64,000 bases of DNA from Ostrinia nubilalis (taxonomy: Eukaryota > Arthropoda > Insecta > Lepidoptera > Crambidae). Made by a program: the position numbers and the translations under genes. This document shows positions 51,926 to 61,200 of this stretch, in pieces. The stretch spans positions 1,738,501-1,802,500 of the forward strand of contig NC_087105.1 in assembly GCF_963855985.1 (NCBI RefSeq), in the 5' to 3' direction. Below the pieces are notes generated by a model. The model had not been told where the DNA came from, searched no databases, and saw only the letters and a program-made list of their open reading frames with translations. Position 1 is the first letter of the stretch. The number at the start of each line of letters is the position of its first letter.

Positions 51926-52410
51926 AATTTTGTTTTCATTCTTAAAATTAGGGACTGATAGTGAAAAGGGGCTTAATACCCGTAAAGCCTTGATCATACG
52001 TACCGAACAAACGGGCGAGACAGGGCTCTCGGCCGAGTACTCGGTGTGTATGAACATTACGCCGAGTGCTCGGCCGAGCGCTCGAGTATGTGACTCGCTC
52101 ACCCACCTGTCTCGACCATTTAACTGTCTCGCCCGTTTACTCGGTACGTGTGATCAAGGCTTTACGGGTATTAAGCCCCTTTTCACCATCAATCAAATCA
52201 AATCAAATCAAAATCATTTATTGCATAATGTAGGTACATATAGGTCACATAAAAATTATATTGTTCAGCTACATCATACCATATCGGCATGCAACAGAAT
52301 CAATTTTTCGTGATTCAAGAAATTATACAAAAGAATTAAATTAAATGTCACAATAATAATTAACAGTGTCAAATTTAGTAATCCCTAATTTTAAAAATGA
52401 AAACAAAATT
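51926..52410. mobile_element. Long-inverted-repeat MITE, interrupted by a LINE tail
   Basis: The left arm from 51926 (AATTTTGTTTTCATT, then CTTAATACCCGTAAAGCC, then CTTGATCATACGTACCGA) pairs with the right arm made of 52130-52187 plus 52377-52410. The loop contains overlapping palindromes of CTCGGCCGAG. The terminal ~100 bp of each side are nearly complementary. Class is unknown. Confidence 0.75.
52188..52376 (-). mobile_element. LINE-like 3' tail with AATAAA and TTTGA repeats, inserted in a MITE arm
   Basis: On the minus strand a ~185-bp AT-rich segment ends in CAATAAATGATTTTGATT followed by repeated TTTGATT, a tail type seen at the 3' ends of lepidopteran LINEs. It interrupts the right arm of the inverted repeat at 51926-52410. 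The two halves of the arm are contiguous if it is removed. Confidence 0.6.
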
Positions 52411-52420
52411 TTATTTATTG

Positions 52421-52560
52421 GCTTGATCACACGTACCGAGTAAACCAGCGAGACAGTGCTCTCGGCCGAGTACTCGGTGTTTGTTTTGTACAATTCGGTT
52501 GGTATCGTATGGAGACAGTAGCACTGTCTCGCCCGTTTACTCGGTACGTGTGATCAAGGC
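52421..52560. mobile_element. 140-bp MITE of the same family, next to hth exon B
   Basis: Starts GCTTGATCACACGTACCGAG and ends CTCGGTACGTGTGATCAAGGC, with arms of about 40 bp that continue through GCGAGACAGTGCT. It shares these ends and the GGCCGAGTACTCGG block with the 51926-52410 element. It ends 39 bp from the exon B donor. Confidence 0.8.
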
Positions 52561-52599
52561 TTTAACCCCTCTTTAAAAAGGTGGCAGTGTTCTGCTGAC

Positions 52600-52741
52600 C
52601 TGTTTGCTGAAGACGGCGATGTCCTCGTTGAAGGACTCGGAGGAGCAGACGTCGCCGCCCGCCACGCCGGGGTCGCGTGGTGTACACGTCGCCAGCTCGC
52701 ACTTCTCGAAGATCAGCGCCAGGAGGGGGAAGAGCGGGTGC
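52600..52741 (-). CDS. hth: homothorax coding exon B (start of Exd-interacting HM domain)
   Basis: This 142-bp exon begins after a pyrimidine-rich acceptor (CCCTCCCCGCAG). One base completes Gly, then 47 codons follow: [19 protein letters not shown], a Pro/Gly/Val segment, and a [16 protein letters not shown] end. These are near-invariant parts of the Meis/Hth N-terminal homology region that contacts the PBC protein Exd. The single PRDPGVAGG reading, where Drosophila has PREPGVAGG, is a conservative change. The donor is CAG|GTCAGC, weaker than the GTAAGT/GTGAGT of the neighbouring exons. Third positions are strongly GC-rich. The downstream intron carries an inverted-repeat element ending 39 bp from this donor, and the upstream intron starts with a trinucleotide microsatellite 24 bp from the acceptor. 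Confidence 0.96.
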
Positions 52742-52765
52742 CTGCGGGGAGGGAGAGGGTTAATT

Positions 52766-52820
52766 TCATCATCATCAACAACAACATTATCATCAACAAC
52801 AACATCATCATCATCATCAC
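52766..52820. repeat. ATC/AAC trinucleotide microsatellite beside hth exon B
   Basis: Interrupted runs of CAT and CAA trinucleotides start 24 bp upstream (hth sense) of the exon B acceptor. They produce spurious open frames on the plus strand. Confidence 0.9.
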
Positions 52821-53329
52821 TAGTTCAAAAAGCTGGAAGAGGAAGAGTGGGGGCCTTGATAGTGATGATCTCCCCGAGCACGTGTTAGTTCCATCATCAT
52901 CACTATCATCGTCGTCAAATACATATTATTATTTATTAGTTCAAAATAAGATTTTATTATTATTTCAAGTTCTTATTATGCTAAGTGTTGTGTCACCTGA
53001 TCTCATCGTCATCGTCTTATTCTTCTTCTTTATCATCAAGAAGAAGAACATCGCCATCATCATCAGGTCATAATTAGTCTCCAGTGCAAGAGCTCAACTA
53101 TGTTAAGTCCCTTTTTTTAATTTCAAACAGTCACCTCCTAGTTTAATACATACTATTATTATGAAATAATATACGGCAGCGATGGTAACATAATAAAGCT
53201 CGAAAAAAATTATGACGAAACACGTACTTATTCATTAACACCATTACCACTTTATTACTGCTTTCCCTGCATCCATCATAACTGTTAATCTTCCATCGAG
53301 CTTAAAAAAGCTCTCAAATGAAGGCTATT

Positions 53330-53510
53330 AAGCTATCTCCAGCCCAGAGGTCTTTGAGGCCCGCGACCTACCGATCACAGATTAGATGGCATCGCACACG
53401 TGACACTGATGCCATCTTGGTCTGTGCCAAGCCTGTGGCCTCACAGGCAGCGGGCACAGCAGTCCATGAAATGTGAGACAGACTATAAAATTGTTGTTGT
53501 TGTAAATTAG
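53330..53510. other. Possible interspersed repeat with TTG tail and 10-bp inverted arms
   Basis: GC-richer than its surroundings. It contains AGATGGCATC/GATGCCATCT arms at 53384-53417 and AGGTC..GACCT-type symmetry, and ends near a TTGTTGTTG run. It resembles a decayed non-LTR 3' end, but no family was recognised. Confidence 0.3.
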
Positions 53511-53711
53511 GTTCTAATCTAATACAATTAGATAAATAAAATGCTATAGGTATTTAGACTAGCCTATTAAAATGTTAAAAATTGAATACTGAAGATGGGA
53601 GTGTGATGCCCTATAGCTGAGTTTAATGAATATGTAGTACAATTTGGCAAATGCATAAGATAGGACATCCTGCAATTATTTTGATTAACTTAATTACCAA
53701 TATATTAAAAA

Positions 53712-53768
53712 ATCTTGATCGTACTTGATGTCACGATATAATAGTCATTAAACTGATACGATCAAGAT
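53712..53768. repeat. 57-bp hairpin with perfect 12-bp arms
   Basis: ATCTTGATCGTA and TACGATCAAGAT flank a 33-base loop. Non-coding. Confidence 0.7.
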
Positions 53769-56379
53769 CATTCGGCAAATAAGGAAATACCTACTTATCA
53801 TCATTACATTAATCCTTTATGGAAGATGATTGTGATTGGAAGAAATTTCGACTCAGTGTGAAAATTGAAGAATTCACGGTCATATGATACAGACAATCCC
53901 ATTCGAACACCCGGCAGTTTACTCGAGCACCTGCGTTTATCATGCAGCCTTCAATTGAATCGCCTTTCATTCAATGTAGATAAATTGCTCCAATTCAATT
54001 GTTCACATTCTTATCCTACGCGCGTAAATCGTAAAAACTAAAAAATACCGGTTGCATCGACCGTTGCTCTAACATTTGTACGCATCATGTTAATGTTAAC
54101 ACGTTCCGGCTTGCGTTTTATAAGCTCTATAACATATGATTCGAATATAATACAGTATTACAGTCCACATAAAACCAGCCGTGCCTGGCAACAAGAAAAA
54201 GGCAGTTGAAATTAAAAACAAACATCGCTTTCAAACTTTTTCTAGGCACACCCATTGAAATTACGTAAAAAACGTATTCAAATGTACGGAGTAATAACTC
54301 TGTCCCCTTGGCCAGTCAGCGTGACGAGCAATATTATTTATTAACAGCACTGAGGTGCACAAAAAGCACGCTAGTCATGGATGTATGAGTTTGAACTAAT
54401 AGAGAATTATAGACATATAAATTGCTTTTTAATTGCTATAACTTTCGTGTGGCTAGAAAAAGTTTAAACCACGAGTGACCTTTCCGAGGTAAGATACTGT
54501 AAACAGAGGTTTGTGAGTTCAAAGTCCTCGAGCGCAGCAGCGGAATAATAATGTTATTTTATTAGAAAATACGTGATGACTTAACGAACGATAACTGTCC
54601 CACGATTATGTTAATACATCGGCGTTGATGCCAGTTGTTGAATAATCTTTATTAAAAAGTGAACGTCATATAATTTAGATTAGTGTGACACATGAATTCC
54701 TAAATTATGCATAACAAGACACTCGGAATCTATTAGGTTAGCGTGTCAGGAAGCTGTCAAAAGAAATGTTAATACATGATTTATTTCCTTTTAAGCCAAT
54801 TCCAATGAAGGTTGATGAAAGTTTTTGACAGGAGTAATATATTACTTGTAGAACTAAATAATTATGCGATTACAAGACATTTAATGTTAATTACTTTTTT
54901 ATTTATTTATACTTAAGAAAGACACTGCTGGACATAGAATTGTCCCAGCAAAACACATCACTATTTTTTATTATTTTTTTCTTCTTTATGGCTCCCATAA
55001 GATAATGTCGACCTTCTCAAATCTGGTTGCTATGGTAACAGACTCTAGCATTTTACGAGCGAACGTGTCACTTTATGTCCCGCTGCTGGCGCGGCCCCAC
55101 CCAAGAGCTACCTCAAGTTTCTTGACAAGTTTTGATCAGATAAAGGAGATTGCGCTAACCGGCGCCTTAACTGCCAAACGCTTTGTGCTATCTGATGGAT
55201 ATAATGGACCAAATAAACCAGTGATAAACGCCATAGAAGGGGAAAAGTTAATTACTGCGAAGATTACTAGTTTTCCAACTTGTTTTTAATTTTATTCTCT
55301 TCGACCGTGAATAGGTTAACAACGCGCCCTTTTACTGCAGAAATGAAGGAGCATAACAATAAATTGTATCGCATTTTCTAGTTTAATAGCAAAACATTTT
55401 CACTAAAGGTCTATAGTTTCCATATCTCTACCAACATCGAAAATTCCCCAAATACTTTGTTTGTTTTCTAATTAGTAGACTAAAGTGCATTACTTTCTTA
55501 ATTGTAATTTTATTCATCAGCTGATAAAATTCAATGCGAGTTCTCATACAGAGCGTTATAGATTAAAACCCTGGACGTATAAAAAATGGCGGTCATTTAA
55601 AAAAGTCGAGTAAAACATTATGGTACACTCATCGCAGTGCGTGGTTCCACTAGAGAAAGCATAGATAAGCGCATTTCTTTTTTAATCCGCTGGTTATTCA
55701 TAGAGCCGTCGATTTTAAATTACTCATTATAAGCACGGCGGTAATGAAAACTACTCACTTTGGTCGTAAACATGCTAAGCAATTCATGATATGGTATTAA
55801 ATTGGATCATCTGACTGTATTCGCTAATCATTAGAAGAACACACGCATTGTTATGTTTTTGCTTCCCTCAGTCCTTAAGGTACAAAGACTTTACCCACTT
55901 CTGTTAGAGACTAATGAACTCACATAAACTCATCTTTACCCTACTAAAGTAACAGAGGCTAAGGAACAAACTCCACTTTACCTTTCATGCAACAGTGACT
56001 AGTTTTCCCCACTCACTCATTATGACATTTTAGTGCAAGAAAAAAAGACTAATATCAAACTTTTCCTTTACCCACATACTTGTATAAACTATGACATCTT
56101 TGTCCAGGAAAAAAGCTTTCGAAATACCTTGCTAAAGTCTTACTAGCAACAGAGACCAGGGCCAGGGTACATCTTTACCCACTAAAACATGGTATAGTCA
56201 GATGTGCTGTTCTGGACATCATTTTGAACACCGTGCATCTTCTTCTTGTCATTTCGACAATATACCATCAGCCCAAAACTCCGCCACATGAATGGCGTTT
56301 TCAGTAGCCTTCATTAAATCTTCCTGCGTGCAGTTGTTAGGGCACGCAGGGCACGGCATCATGTGCTCCGTCGACTAGG

Positions 56380-57200
56380 GAACAAAACCACACTTGCACT
56401 CCAAGTTTGCTGCCCACCATGAAACACATCTACTGGGCTCTCGTTGTACTGATGTGGTAGGCAAAAGCAAGTCTTCCTGAAAGACCACCACCGGGGGTTG
56501 TGAGCCGGTGCTCGTGGTACAGTCAGTACATCAACTGGGGCATCTTATGCCATTGTAATAAGGGTCAGTCTTCCTGGCTAGAGACCAAGGTAGACCAACC
56601 TTTGCTACTCACCCGTACATGGCACCCTTATCGCGCTTGTGCTCGAAAAAAGCCTAACCTAATGCGGTCTTCCTGGCTTGAGACCAAGAGATGTTCTTCG
56701 CAGCCTTAGATCTAGAGAATCATAATGCAAATCTTCCTGGCAACCTTCCCACTCACCCGTATATGGCATCCTTGTCGCGCTTGTGCACGAGAGGCTCGCC
56801 GGGCAGCGCGTGCGTCTGCGCCGCCGGCTCGTGGTACAGCCAGTACATCAACTGGGGCATCTTATGCCGTTGTAATAAGGGTCAGTCTTCCTGGCTAGAG
56901 ACCAAGGTAGACCAACCTTTGCCACTCACTCGTACATGATACCGGGCAGCGCATGGGTCGGCGCCGCCGGCGAGGGTAGTAGATGACAGCAGTGCTTGTC
57001 TTCCTGGCTAGGAAGTCTGAGGTGCCACCTTTCCCGGTGAGCCGGTGCTCGTGATACAGACAGTACATCAACTGGAGCATCTTTCACAGTTGTAATAAAG
57101 GCTAATCTCCCTGGCTATATTCCAAGGTAGGCACAACTTTTCCCACTCAACCGTATATGGCATCATTACCTCACTTTTGCATGAGGGCTCTTGTCGTCCT
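56380..57200 (-). repeat. Tandem decayed copies of hth exon A with flanking intron
   Basis: Besides the 56757-56851 copy, exon A pieces recur here. Donor ends (CCGTATATGG-like on the plus strand after ACTCAC) occur near 56612, 56924 and 57145. The GAGCCGGTGCTCGTG piece recurs at about 56503 and 57040. The CTCTCGTCGTACTGG exon start recurs in altered form near 56435 and 57187. A linker containing ACATCAACTGGGGCATCTT and CAGTCTTCCTGGCTAGAGAC joins them (about 56515-56600, 56835-56920, 57060-57130). The copies differ by indels; the 56503 copy has a stop (TGA) in the exon frame. Open frames on the plus strand here are shadows of this repeat. Confidence 0.85.
56757..56851 (-). pseudogene. Duplicate of hth exon A with intact frame and donor (pseudo-exon or alternative exon)
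   Basis: About 500 bp downstream of exon A on the hth sense strand is a second copy of its 3' half. It ends THALPGEPLVHKRDKDAIYG with the same GTGAGT donor and the same phase 2. Upstream of the shared part it reads LMYWLYHEPAAQ, preceded by GATGCCCCAG, a possible acceptor, with a CTGAC branch-like sequence a little further up. Used this way, the exon is 95 bp, enters in phase 0 and leaves in phase 2, exactly as exon A does. It lacks the N-terminal YDESLHGGG part and has only a weak pyrimidine tract. It may be a dead duplicate; splicing is inference. No in-frame stop interrupts it. Confidence 0.5.
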
Positions 57201-57271
57201 AATATAAATGAATGTACTAAAGCCTAGTCTTCCTTAGCTACTGAGACTAAGGCACAACCTTTCCCACTCAC

Positions 57272-57444
57272 CCGTATATGGCATCCTTGTCGCGCTTGTG
57301 CACGAGCGGCTCGCCGGGCAGCGCGTGCGTCGGCGCCGCCGGCGGCGGGTAGTGCACGGGCGGCAGGTGCGGGTGCGTGAGCCGGTGCTCGTGGTACATC
57401 GCGCCGCCCTCCATGTAACCTCCGCCGTGAAGGCTCTCGTCGTA
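57272..57444 (-). CDS. hth: homothorax coding exon A (N-terminal variable region to VHKRDKDAIYG)
   Basis: This 173-bp exon starts after a CCATTCCAG acceptor and ends at a GTGAGT donor. It encodes 57 codons plus two bases, beginning YDESLHGGGY and ending VHKRDKDAIYG. The opening matches the YDDGLHGYG start of the second coding exon in other insects, and the final block is the conserved lead into the Meis/PKNOX N-terminal domain. Between them is a His/Pro/Ala-rich linker (about residues 18-42), as is usual for this variable part. It enters in phase 0, so the missing upstream exon must end on a whole codon. It leaves in phase 2, and the first G of exon B completes the glycine. Codons are very GC-rich at third positions. 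The exon is flanked on both sides by decayed tandem copies of itself or its surroundings. The in-frame ATG upstream at about 57511 lies in the intron and is not the start. Confidence 0.93.
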
Positions 57445-58270
57445 CTGGAATGGTAAGGGGTTAGATGAGTTTAAGATCTTCGAGTTTTCTGTGGTTGCTG
57501 TGGTATCAAACATCTTGGGAGTCTTCTATTATAGTCTTACTTAGGACATTTAGAATGCAAACTTTAGAGAGTTTCCTGTTCTGGAGTAGTATGGTAAGGA
57601 GTTAAATGAGTCAAAGATCGAGGGGGTCGATTAGGAGTCTTCTGTTGGTGCTGTAGTATCTTAGATCTACATGGGATACGATAGGATATCTATTTGTTAG
57701 GAGTCTTCTATTATGGTCTTAAGACATCTCATCATATCCTTTTACCGAGTTTCCTGTACTAGAATGGTAAAGTCTTAAGATCGAGGGTGTCTTCTGTTGT
57801 AGTATCAGAAATCTACATAGAATAGGACATCTGTTTTCTTAGGAGTCTTTTATTATGGTCTTAAGATATCTCATCATATCCAAATTTTACCGAGTCTCCT
57901 TTACTGGGAAGGTTAGATGAGATGGGAATCTTAGGTGAGGATTCTTCAATTGAAGTCTCAAGGTTCTACATGAGCTAGGACATGTATGTTCTGGGGAGTC
58001 TTCTCAAGATAATTGTCTAGAATAGAGATTTATGGGGGCTACTATACTGGAATTCCAAAGAGTTGGATGAGATAGAGAATCTTTTATGTAGCGTTTTCTA
58101 TTGTGAATTCAAGAATCTACGGGAGATAGAGAATCCAAAATTTGGGGAGTCTTCTTAATAAAGGGATCTAGAACTCAAGTTTTATGGAGATTCCTGTACC
58201 AAAGGGTTCGATAAAATAAGGAAATCTAAGGTCTGAAGTCTTTTATTCCGGTCTAAAGGACCGGTTCACC
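57445..58270. repeat. Degenerate tandem repeat immediately upstream of hth exon A
   Basis: Five to six diverged units of roughly 140-180 bp follow one another from the exon A acceptor to higher coordinates. Each begins near a CTGGAATGGTAAG-like motif (57445, 57578, 57769, 57898, 58048, 58198). Each contains GGAGTCTTCTATTATGGTCT-like and ATCTACATRRGA-like blocks and ends near a TTTCCTGTACT-like block. The first unit includes the exon A acceptor, so the repeat grew from sequence around that splice site. No coding potential is seen. Confidence 0.7.
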
Positions 58271-61200
58271 GGACCGGAAGGATCTGGTAAAAGGATCAAC
58301 GAGTACATGAAATAGCTCGTCTAATCTATGTTCTGGGAAGTGCTATGGAAGACTTTAGGACTTGTACACCTATACGAACATGACTTGCTATTTCTACTCT
58401 TGTAAGATTCTACAACCTGGTTAAATATTTCACCTGCCAACTACAAGCACCAATGTGTTTTCCGTGTTTGTTAATTAAAATAACAATTAGACATTATCTT
58501 AGACTAGCACATCCTTTTACGTAGTGAATAGGTCATGGCAGGTTAATTAGTAATTGTATAAAATTAAAAAACTACTTATACAATTGTTTTCGATACCAAA
58601 TACATGTTTTGAGAGAAGTGATGTGTGACACCCGATTAACATGTTGTACTAGCAGCATAATCCTTAATTTAATGTTTTAATTAACCTTAACTCTACAAAG
58701 AGTAATTAACATAATTATAAAAGGCGTATACGACAAACCTGACGACAAATCTCATTATTTTTCAAGTTGTTAACGATCTAGAAAATACAGCATTAAATGG
58801 TGTAAATTTTAAACATGACAAAATTCTAAGTCTAAGTATACTCGTACAGTCAGCGTCAAATACCCAAAGTGGCCAAATGTTGACAACACAAGACAACCTT
58901 ATTCCAATTGTATCAAAGACGTTGAGAACTTTTTGGCTACTTTGGGTGTCACAAATTATTTGACGCTGACTGTACCATATTAAAACTGCACACACGCAGT
59001 TAGAGAAATACCTATGGAGAATTTTTTCCAGAAATTTCCTAACGTTTTAATGTTGTCAAACACCAGTTATAAGTGGATCTTTATTTTAAACCCATCGATT
59101 AATGTTAATTTATTTAAATTGAATAGTGTATTGTACAAATAATTACTTTTGTCAGTAAATGTTTTAGAAAAGTTTCACAAAACCAATACTGATGTTAGTT
59201 AGTCTCATACAATACACTTGTGAAGTTTTGGAATAAAAAAATTGTCGAGTCATCCACAGATCACATCAACGAGCCGTCAATTATGCTTTTAAGCGCACAC
59301 CTTTGCTTTTAAAGCAGATTAGTGAGTTTAAAAAATATAAAAAATAATTTGACAGCTCGTCTAAAACCTCTTTTGTTGAAAAATAGGCACAAGTCTCTGA
59401 TACATAAGATAATATATTATGTTAATATGAACCTTTAAGAAAGAAAAAATACATAACATGTGTATGTAAATGTGCGTTAATTATATTAAGTTGATGTATC
59501 CATTTGGTTTTAATTTTATGGATTTTTCGCACCTGGGCTGAAAGGCCGATGTTGGCTTTAAAACGAAGAAAAACCCGGAAATAGGGCATATTTAAATGTA
59601 ACATTTTCACCCCCGTAAAACTGTGTAACTACATTTTTGAAAGAAATTGTTAGACTCGTTCGTTGGATTTAAATACACATGTGTACAATAAATATAAATA
59701 ATGTGAAACAATATGTACGAATTTGACTAAAAATTTCTGTTGATGAATAAACTTTTTCTGCGTCATTTGTTTTAGAAACAACTGAAAATCAAAACTCAGT
59801 TAATAATATTGGTAACGTCATACACATTCGAGAAAGAAACACGAGTTAAACAAGAAATATATCTGTAAATACACAGCGCATGTACACAACAGTAGGTGCA
59901 CATGTAGTATACACATGCACCTACTTAGTAGGTAATATTTAGTCATTTCACCTACAAAGACTCAAGGAAAAAAAATGTAAATGTTGTTAAAATATGCGTT
60001 ACCAAATCTGAAAATATCTTATAACAACGATCAAGTGCTTTTGTTTATTTCTTTTTTTTTTTAAATAAACTTTTCTTGTTCTATGGTACACTGATACACC
60101 TTCTCAATGATTCCTCCAATGAGCAGATCTCAAAAAGTAAGAGTAAATAAATTATATTAGGAAAAGTGGACGTGTTTGCGTGTTCCCTGAGTGAATTCAC
60201 AAGGACGGCTTTGGCTATTATTAGTTATAAAATGTAAATAGATACTGTATGGTTAGTTTAAAGTTATTATTAAGCCTACCTAGATTAAGTTATGCTATCG
60301 CATTAGGTTTTAAGTACCTGTAAAGATAGTTTAAATGTGTGTGGAAATAAATAAATAAATATTGAACTCTTAATTCTATACATTAATTGTAAATAACTGT
60401 AAATGTTAAAATAATAAAGAAATAAAGGTTTAAAAAAATCTACACATAACTAACAATCAATAGTCCAGTAAGCTGTAATAAAACATTATACTCGTATTTC
60501 CTATCATACAAAGTTTTATAAACCCACTTAAACAATAAAAGTCCTACTCCACATTCCCCCACTGTGGCCCTGTCCTATTACCACACAATGGTTAATTTTT
60601 GTCCATATTTTAGTCACGAAAATATTCTAGTGGATTCCATATGACATATTCCTTTGACCTTTATCACCTGAACTCTCTGATCTCATATTATAATGTAATA
60701 AAGTAAAAAATTGTATGAGAAACACGGAAAGAACAATGGCCGCTTTAAAAAGCACCAATGTTTATTCATTAGCGACCAATGTCTATATTAGATGTACAAT
60801 ATAGTAAATGCAATAACTCCGTTGCATATTTTTGTATTGTAATAATAATTAAAGCATTATTTTACAAAAGCCCCGCAAAGTATTATGTGAAAAACTTAAA
60901 ATATTCTTTGCATGAACGAAGACTAAACTTGAATTTCGTTCTAATTTTAAATATCGTGTTTCTTTTAATCCGGTGTTTTTTCTAAGTGGTCAATATGTTT
61001 GTCGTTAATCGTAGAATTAAAAAATAGAATAGTTTGAAATTAATATTTGTATAAGTTTGAACTGATTTAATCTTTAAAACCAATTCTTTTATTGAAACTA
61101 TAAATGTAGTGACTTAATTCTACGTTTGCAAACAAACCTACTAACTCTAATTTTATACTGTAACTCTGTTCAAAATCCGAGCAAGTTACATTTTCATGTT

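Larger units (their letters stand above)
27535..52599 (-). other. 25-kb hth intron between exons B and C
   Basis: The largest intron in the window. 28.6-44.6 kb is rich in transposon remnants (MITEs, RTE and jockey-type LINE ends, a 62-bp tandem repeat). About 45.3-51.7 kb is GC-richer, with many CpG, and I found no repeat family there. 51.7-52.56 kb is again a cluster of inverted-repeat elements. 33.1-36.3 kb holds GC-rich patches and short open frames on both strands without recognisable products. Confidence 0.9.
52742..57271 (-). other. hth intron between exons A and B
   Basis: 4,530 bp. It holds a microsatellite at 52766-52820 next to exon B, an inverted structure at 53384-53417 with a TTG-repeat tail near 53490, a short perfect hairpin at 53712-53768, mostly AT-rich sequence to 55870, and then the decayed exon A copies. 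Sequence at 55870-56190 shows vague internal repetition (CTTTACCCAC, ACAGAGACYA) and may be the oldest part of the tandem block. Confidence 0.85.
19419..57444 (-). other. hth: homothorax (hth/Meis) locus, partial: five coding exons and introns
   Basis: Five minus-strand exons, read from high to low coordinate, join in frame into the N-terminal 198 codons of a Hth/Meis protein. Junction phases agree (2, 0, 0, 0, then 0 at the last donor), and each exon has AG/GT borders. Hth is the TALE-class cofactor that binds Extradenticle through its N-terminal HM domain, carries it into the nucleus and binds DNA with Hox proteins. Intron sizes are 4,530, 25,065, 3,219 and 4,624 bp. The first coding exon (MAQPR-type start in other insects) and the homeodomain exons were not found, so the gene runs off or continues undetected on both sides. 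Identification rests on protein motifs recalled from the family. Confidence 0.95.

Noticed and set aside
52738..53073. Plus-strand frame rich in Ile/Asn/Ser
   Set aside because: Produced by the ATC/AAC microsatellite.
56500..56939. Plus-strand frames with repeated SWYSQYINWGIL strings
   Set aside because: Antisense shadows of the tandem hth exon copies.
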